Origin: Halocaridina rubra
Lineage: Eukaryota > Arthropoda > Malacostraca > Decapoda > Atyidae
Reading direction: 5' to 3'
DNA length: 22,705 nucleotides
Assembly (NCBI GenBank): GCA_037179515.1
Contig: JAXCGZ010021991.1
Location: 1-22,705 of the forward strand
In this document: positions 18,454-22,705 of the stretch, piece after piece
Numbering within the stretch: position 1 is the first letter of the stretch
Layout: every line of letters begins with the position of its first letter
Program-made: the position numbers and the translations under genes
Notes under the pieces: generated by a model
Database searches by the model: none
What the model was told of the DNA's origin: nothing
The model's input: only the letters and a program-made list of their open reading frames with translations

Positions 18454-19996
18454 TCCTTACAACCTACAAAGAAGTTTTCTTACGAAGCTTCAAACTATAA
18501 CCTCTAGTTCTAGTGTCAGCCATGGCAAAATATTGATCCCTATCCACTCTGTCATAACCATGAAGGGATTTAAATATCGTCACCATATCCCCTTATTCTT
18601 GTAGCTTCGAGTGATGGTAAGTCTAATTCCCTCAGCCTCTCCTCATAACTTAGATTGCGTATTTATGGCATCAGTTTCGTGGCATGTCTTTGAACTTTTT
18701 CCAGCTTAATAATGTGCTTTTTCAAGTGTAGATTCCAGAAAGGGGCTGCATATTCAAGTTCTGGCCTCACATAGGTTACATATATATTTTTGAACATTTC
18801 CTTGTCCATGTGTATCAAGGCTACCCTTACATTTGCTAAGAAATTATATGTTGCCTTCACTATACTATTTATGTGCATTCCCGGAGACAATTCTGTCAGT
18901 ATGTTTACTCCTACATCTCTCTCGTTCTCTGTCTCTTGGGAGTTCTGCTCCTGCTGTTGAGTAGTCAATTTTGGGCCTTCTCGAACTTATACCCATTCTC
19001 AGTACCTTACATATAGAATTAATGAATTTCATTAGCTACTTTTCTAACTTCTCATGCAGACTATTTAGATCTTCTTGACGTTCTCTCCCATTGTTCTCGT
19101 TTCTTACTTTCTTCACAATCTTTGCATAATCTGCCAACATATTCATGAATGAATTTACAGAGTCTGGTAGGTCATTTACATATACAAGGAACAAAAGTGG
19201 CCCTAAAACAAAACTCTGTGGAACCCCACTACTAACCCTTCTCCATTCAAATATTGAGTGTCGTAGTATAACCCTCTGTTCCCTTCCTTCTAAGTAAATT
19301 TTTTCTCATTCCAAGAAATTTCCACCTCTTCTCGTCATTACTTGCAGCTTCTTAATAAGTCTCCCATGTGGAACAGTATCAAATTCCTTCTGGAATTCTA
19401 GGAATATGCAGTCTGCCCAGCCCTCTCTTTCTTGCAAGATTCGGCTTACCTCGTCATAGGATTCTAATAAGTTTGTTACTGTTAATCTACTTTCTCTGGA
19501 GCCATGTTGTCTCATTGACAAAATGTTGAAGGATTCCAAGTGAAAAGGAATGTATTTTCTTAGAAGTATCTCCATAACTTTGCAAACAGACCCATAGATT
19601 AGAGCTGTATCCCTCCTTCCTTTTTTGAAGATAGGTACCATGTTCGCTTGTTTCCAGCATCTTGGGATCTTCCCAGATTCCAGCAGCTTTTCAAATATGA
19701 GACATAGTGCCTCCAATATTAATTTAGGGCATTTCTAAAGCACATAAGGGGATATATCGTCAGGATCTGTAGCTTTATGGGCATCTAACTCCATCAGCTC
19801 TTTGCATACCTATGTGGCTGAAAAGATGATGTTTTCTAATACCGGCCCATGAGCTCCTATCTCTGCAATCTGATGGGGTGGGGTATTTCATGCTGTAAAT
19901 AATGACTGAATCTCTTTGTTTCATTCTTCAGAGATTTCTTCATCCATCTCAGTGATGCCTTCATCTGCTCTATTTAACTTTAAAAGCTGTTCTATT
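18246..19996 (-). mobile_element. Family B copy 3, degenerate and 5' truncated
   Basis: A minus-strand copy of roughly the 3' 1.75 kb of family B, from a diverged 3' UTR to the region before the RT palm (equivalent to about 16170 in copy 1). Broken in many places. Open remnants are 18663-18968 (101 codons, with YVRPELEYAAPFWN and KLEKVQRHATKL) and 19306-19716 (136 codons, with IPRCWKQANMVPIFKKG and CIFLEFQKEFDTVPHG). In the latter the catalytic Asp of the palm motif is changed to Glu (LDF to LEF). It also carries a 31-base A-run at 18421-18451 where copy 1 has five A. Older than copies 1 and 2. Confidence 0.9.
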
Positions 19997-20600
19997 TGGA
20001 CATGAACTATTTGGACAGCTTGTAAAACATAATCAACCAGTACTATCCTCCTAGCTAAATTATAGAAACATAGATATAGAAAAGAACAAAAGATGTTGAG
20101 GACAGTTCCCTCAACCTCTCTAGCAGGATCCCATCAACACGTTGGTGTTGTTCGTAAAGAAACCTTAACCCTTGCCGTCTACTAGCATACTCTTCTCTTA
20201 TTTGTTTTTCAATTTTTGTTCTCTTCCTGGTCCCCCAGGGGTTAAAAATGTGTACACAGCGCCATCAACTCTCCCTTCATCACCGCTGTGCTATCTAAAC
20301 TCTCCTCTTCCCTCACAATTAATGAACTCTCCCTTCTTCACCGCTATGCCATCTAAACTTTCCTCTTCTCCCACAATTAATGGCATCTAACCAACACATA
20401 TAATAAAGGAGACTACTAACCCTATTAAGAAGATCTTAAGTCTTTCTTTTATTTGCAGATAAGACATGACATCAGCTCCCAGATCATTCACCAATGGACT
20501 CATCATGACCCGTCCACCCCTCGGGTAGAAGTCAACAATGAACAAACGATCACAATACTCTGCAGACTTTCTCTTAAGGCACGTTTGGTTTAACTTTTAT
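19997..20600. other. Spacer with a 58-bp two-copy tandem duplication
   Basis: AACTCTCCCTTC(A/T)TCACCGCT begins at 20267 and again at 20325; both copies end CACAATTAATG. Further right, TTTCTTTTATTTGCAG (ending about 20459) looks like a splice acceptor, and 43 codons are open after it, but the peptide resembles nothing I know. Confidence 0.5.
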
Positions 20601-20611
20601 ACTTTTGACCG

Positions 20612-20697
20612 AGTGTGTGCGTGTGTGTGCATGTGCGTTTTGTGTGTGTGTATGTGTGTGTGTGTATTTGTGTGTGTGTGTGTATCTGTATGTGTGA
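20612..20697. repeat. Imperfect (TG)n repeat
   Basis: TG units mixed with GC, TA and TT variants. Confidence 0.85.
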
Positions 20698-21258
<561 letters not shown>

Positions 21259-21620
21259 ATTCGTAACCATGTCTGCATAGAAAGACTCTCAGGTATTCTA
21301 TTTCTCTAAGTCAATAAGACTCTAAATAAAAGATAAAGTTATGGATTAAGTAATAAAATAAAACCAAACAAATAAATTTTTATTGTATTTTTATCTCAAG
21401 ATATAAATAATTAGATAATGCCCAAATAGATAGTTAAAAGATCATGTTCTTATCTTTATTTGAGTATTTAAACTTCATTATTCCATAAATGAAAAACAAA
21501 TTGATAATTCATGGGTTTTTTTATGATAAGGGCAAATGTTTTTAAGCCAAAATGGTACATTATTTTTTTTATTATCAGGCGTTCTCTGTATGTATTTTTT
21601 GTTTTATGTTCGTAAGATTT
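21259..21620. other. A/T-rich spacer, possible 3' UTR end of the minus-strand Met-rich gene
   Basis: On the minus strand an AATAAA lies at about 21561-21570, some 275 bases after the Met-rich stop codon, and others at about 21438 and 21378. Any could be the poly(A) signal; none is proven. Confidence 0.3.
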
Positions 21621-21680
21621 ATAACAAAACGCATTATGCCTCTGCCATCAAGGCACTCATTTCTCTCTTTGACATGTTAG

Positions 21681-21830
21681 TCATATCTTCATCTCATCAT
21701 AATGTCATCCACATCTTATTTTTGTTTTTTGGTTTTTGTTATAAAATCATACCTCCATTTTCTCTCAACATGTTTTTTTTTCCTTGATAATAATCATGTC
21801 TCCTTCTCTTCCCATTATGTCAATCTCTTC
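21681..21830 (-). repeat. Degenerate copies of the Met-rich tail repeat
   Basis: Minus-strand GACATAATGGGAAGAGAAGG followed by AGACATGAT (21793-21823) and GACATTATGATGAGATGAAG followed by ATATGA (21681-21709) both resemble the end of the Met-rich exon, GACATGATGATGGGAGATGG followed by AGACATGATG. They lie beyond the stop codon and are not in an open frame. Confidence 0.6.
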
Positions 21831-21843
21831 TTTATCGAGATTT

Positions 21844-21996
21844 TTACATCATGTCTCCATCTCCCATCATCATGTCAGCCATTTCGTCCATCATGGATTT
21901 GGTCTCTCCCATCATGCTGGCTTCTTCCATGTCTCCACCCTCCATGCCCATCATGGCGGCGTATTTCTTCATGTCGTGTTTCATACACACCATAGC
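21844..21996 (-). CDS. Terminal exon of an unidentified gene with a methionine-rich C-terminus
   Basis: On the minus strand TTTCGTCTCCTTGCAACTCAG is a good splice acceptor (AG is the complement of 21997-21998). From 21996, 50 codons are open to TAA (21844-21846), and only this frame is open. It begins AMVCMKHDMKKYAAMMGMEG, continues with GGDMEEASMMGETKSMM and ends DEMADMMMGDGDMM. Seventeen of 50 residues are Met, mixed with Asp, Glu and Gly, and the MMG..(G)DM module recurs. One Cys and one His are present. I do not recognise the gene. Met-rich segments bind copper(I) or form flexible coiled surfaces in other proteins, but no function is assigned. Upstream exons would lie to the right, outside the window or unseen. 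It could be a chance frame, though splice site, composition and stop agree. Confidence 0.55.
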   Translation of the reverse strand, partial: AMVCMKHDMKKYAAMMGMEGGDMEEASMMGETKSMMDEMADMMMGDGDMM

Positions 21997-22041
21997 CTGA
22001 GTTGCAAGGAGACGAAACATGGGATTATTAATGTGTGTTAA

Positions 22042-22042
22042 G

Positions 22043-22087
<45 letters not shown>
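22042..22087. repeat. (TG)n tract, probable (CA)n tail of family B copy 4
   Basis: TG repeats ending where the family-B 3' UTR begins. Confidence 0.9.
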
Positions 22088-22347
<260 letters not shown>

Positions 22348-22413
22348 TTGGATTTTTCATTTCTGAGTGTATCTGTGTGTCTGTGTGAGAGACACTGATA
22401 ATTAAATAATTGC

Positions 22414-22416
<3 letters not shown>

Positions 22417-22448
<32 letters not shown>
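22417..22448. repeat. (TTTA)n microsatellite
   Basis: Eight TTTA units. Confidence 0.95.
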
Positions 22449-22620
22449 TACGCTCGACTCGGGAAGTGACAAACCCGCCTTCGAACCCACCCCAGGGTGC
22501 TAGGAAAGGCATTCAGCCTTAGTTCCTCTACCCCAGCCTAACTGTGTTCACCCCCATTCGAATGGCGAATAATAGTGACACATTAAACGGTAATCAGTAG
22601 CAACAACCACAACAAGAAAC
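22449..22620 (-). mobile_element. Possible old tRNA-derived repeat
   Basis: On the minus strand GTGGGTTCGAAGGCGGG (about 22467-22483) is B-box-like, and about 50 bases upstream TTAGGCTGGGGTAGAGG is loosely A-box-like. Between them AAGGCTGAATGCCTT forms a hairpin. No tail or duplication seen. Confidence 0.3.
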
Positions 22621-22663
22621 CATTTTAACTGGGGAGAGTATATATGACGATGTAGAGCCATGT

Positions 22664-22680
22664 ATGTATATATATATATA
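22664..22680. repeat. (TA)n tract
   Basis: A short TA run directly before the family-A terminus. Confidence 0.85.
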
Positions 22681-22705
22681 TAAGAACATAAGAACATAAG
22701 AATAG
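22681..22705 (-). mobile_element. 3' terminus of family A copy 3, cut by the window edge
   Basis: Read on the minus strand, CTATTCTTATGTTCTTATG and one more partial unit equal the end of family A (3470-3493). The rest of the copy would extend to the right of the window. Confidence 0.8.

Noticed and set aside
20444..20590. Possible plus-strand exon after TTTCTTTTATTTGCAG
   Set aside because: 43 codons are open, but no similarity to anything known and no matching donor or upstream exon; it stays a chance splice-like site.

Overview
This is a eukaryotic, almost certainly arthropod and probably decapod crustacean, genomic window. The evidence is a very high microsatellite load ((TA)n, (TG)n, (CT)n, (GATA)n, (ACT)n, (AAT)n), several non-LTR retrotransposon copies of CR1 and RTE type, and two short host exons with canonical splice signals. 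There are no operons, bacterial genes or CRISPR arrays. The organism call is inference from sequence style, not a database match.

Layout. 1-3500: a long plus-strand CR1-like element (family A) running from the tail of ORF1 to an 8-bp terminal repeat. It is broken by one frameshift and one nonsense codon. 3660-6070: a repeat complex with two diverged direct repeats, a decayed possible Ty3/gypsy fragment on the minus strand, and a 104-bp higher-order tandem repeat. 6600-7605: a very large triplet-repeat block ((ACT)n, (AAT)n, (ATT)n) followed by a foldback carrying tRNA-like B-box sequence. 8130-8775: a candidate tRNA-derived SINE and a minus-strand RTE 3' fragment. 9897-9972: on the minus strand, a good first coding exon of pyrroline-5-carboxylate reductase (proline biosynthesis). 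No further exon of it is visible to the left, so its first intron would contain everything back to base 1. 10430-14430: simple repeats, a 29-bp minisatellite and A/T-rich DNA.

14428-19996 is a head-to-tail cluster of minus-strand copies of a second CR1-like family (B). The first copy retains an uninterrupted 731-codon ORF2 segment with an intact FADD reverse transcriptase motif. Every family-B copy has a (TG)n tract at its 3' end ((CA)n in sense), and most 5' truncation points also abut (TG)n. This suggests a (CA)n tail and insertion into such tracts. One B copy is interrupted by a 5'-truncated family-A copy. 20920-21260 is a compound (TA)(TG)(TC)(GATA) tract. 21844-21996 (minus) looks like the terminal exon of an unidentified host gene encoding a 50-residue tail with 17 methionines; degenerate copies of the tail motif lie just beyond its stop. 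The window ends at the 3' terminus of another minus-strand family-A copy.

How it fits together: the genes here are two single exons of host genes set in retrotransposon- and microsatellite-dominated intronic or intergenic DNA. I see no coherent new multi-gene system. The most interesting signals are the (CA)n-tailed retrotransposon cluster, the Met-rich terminal exon with its decayed repeats, and the long triplet-repeat palindrome.
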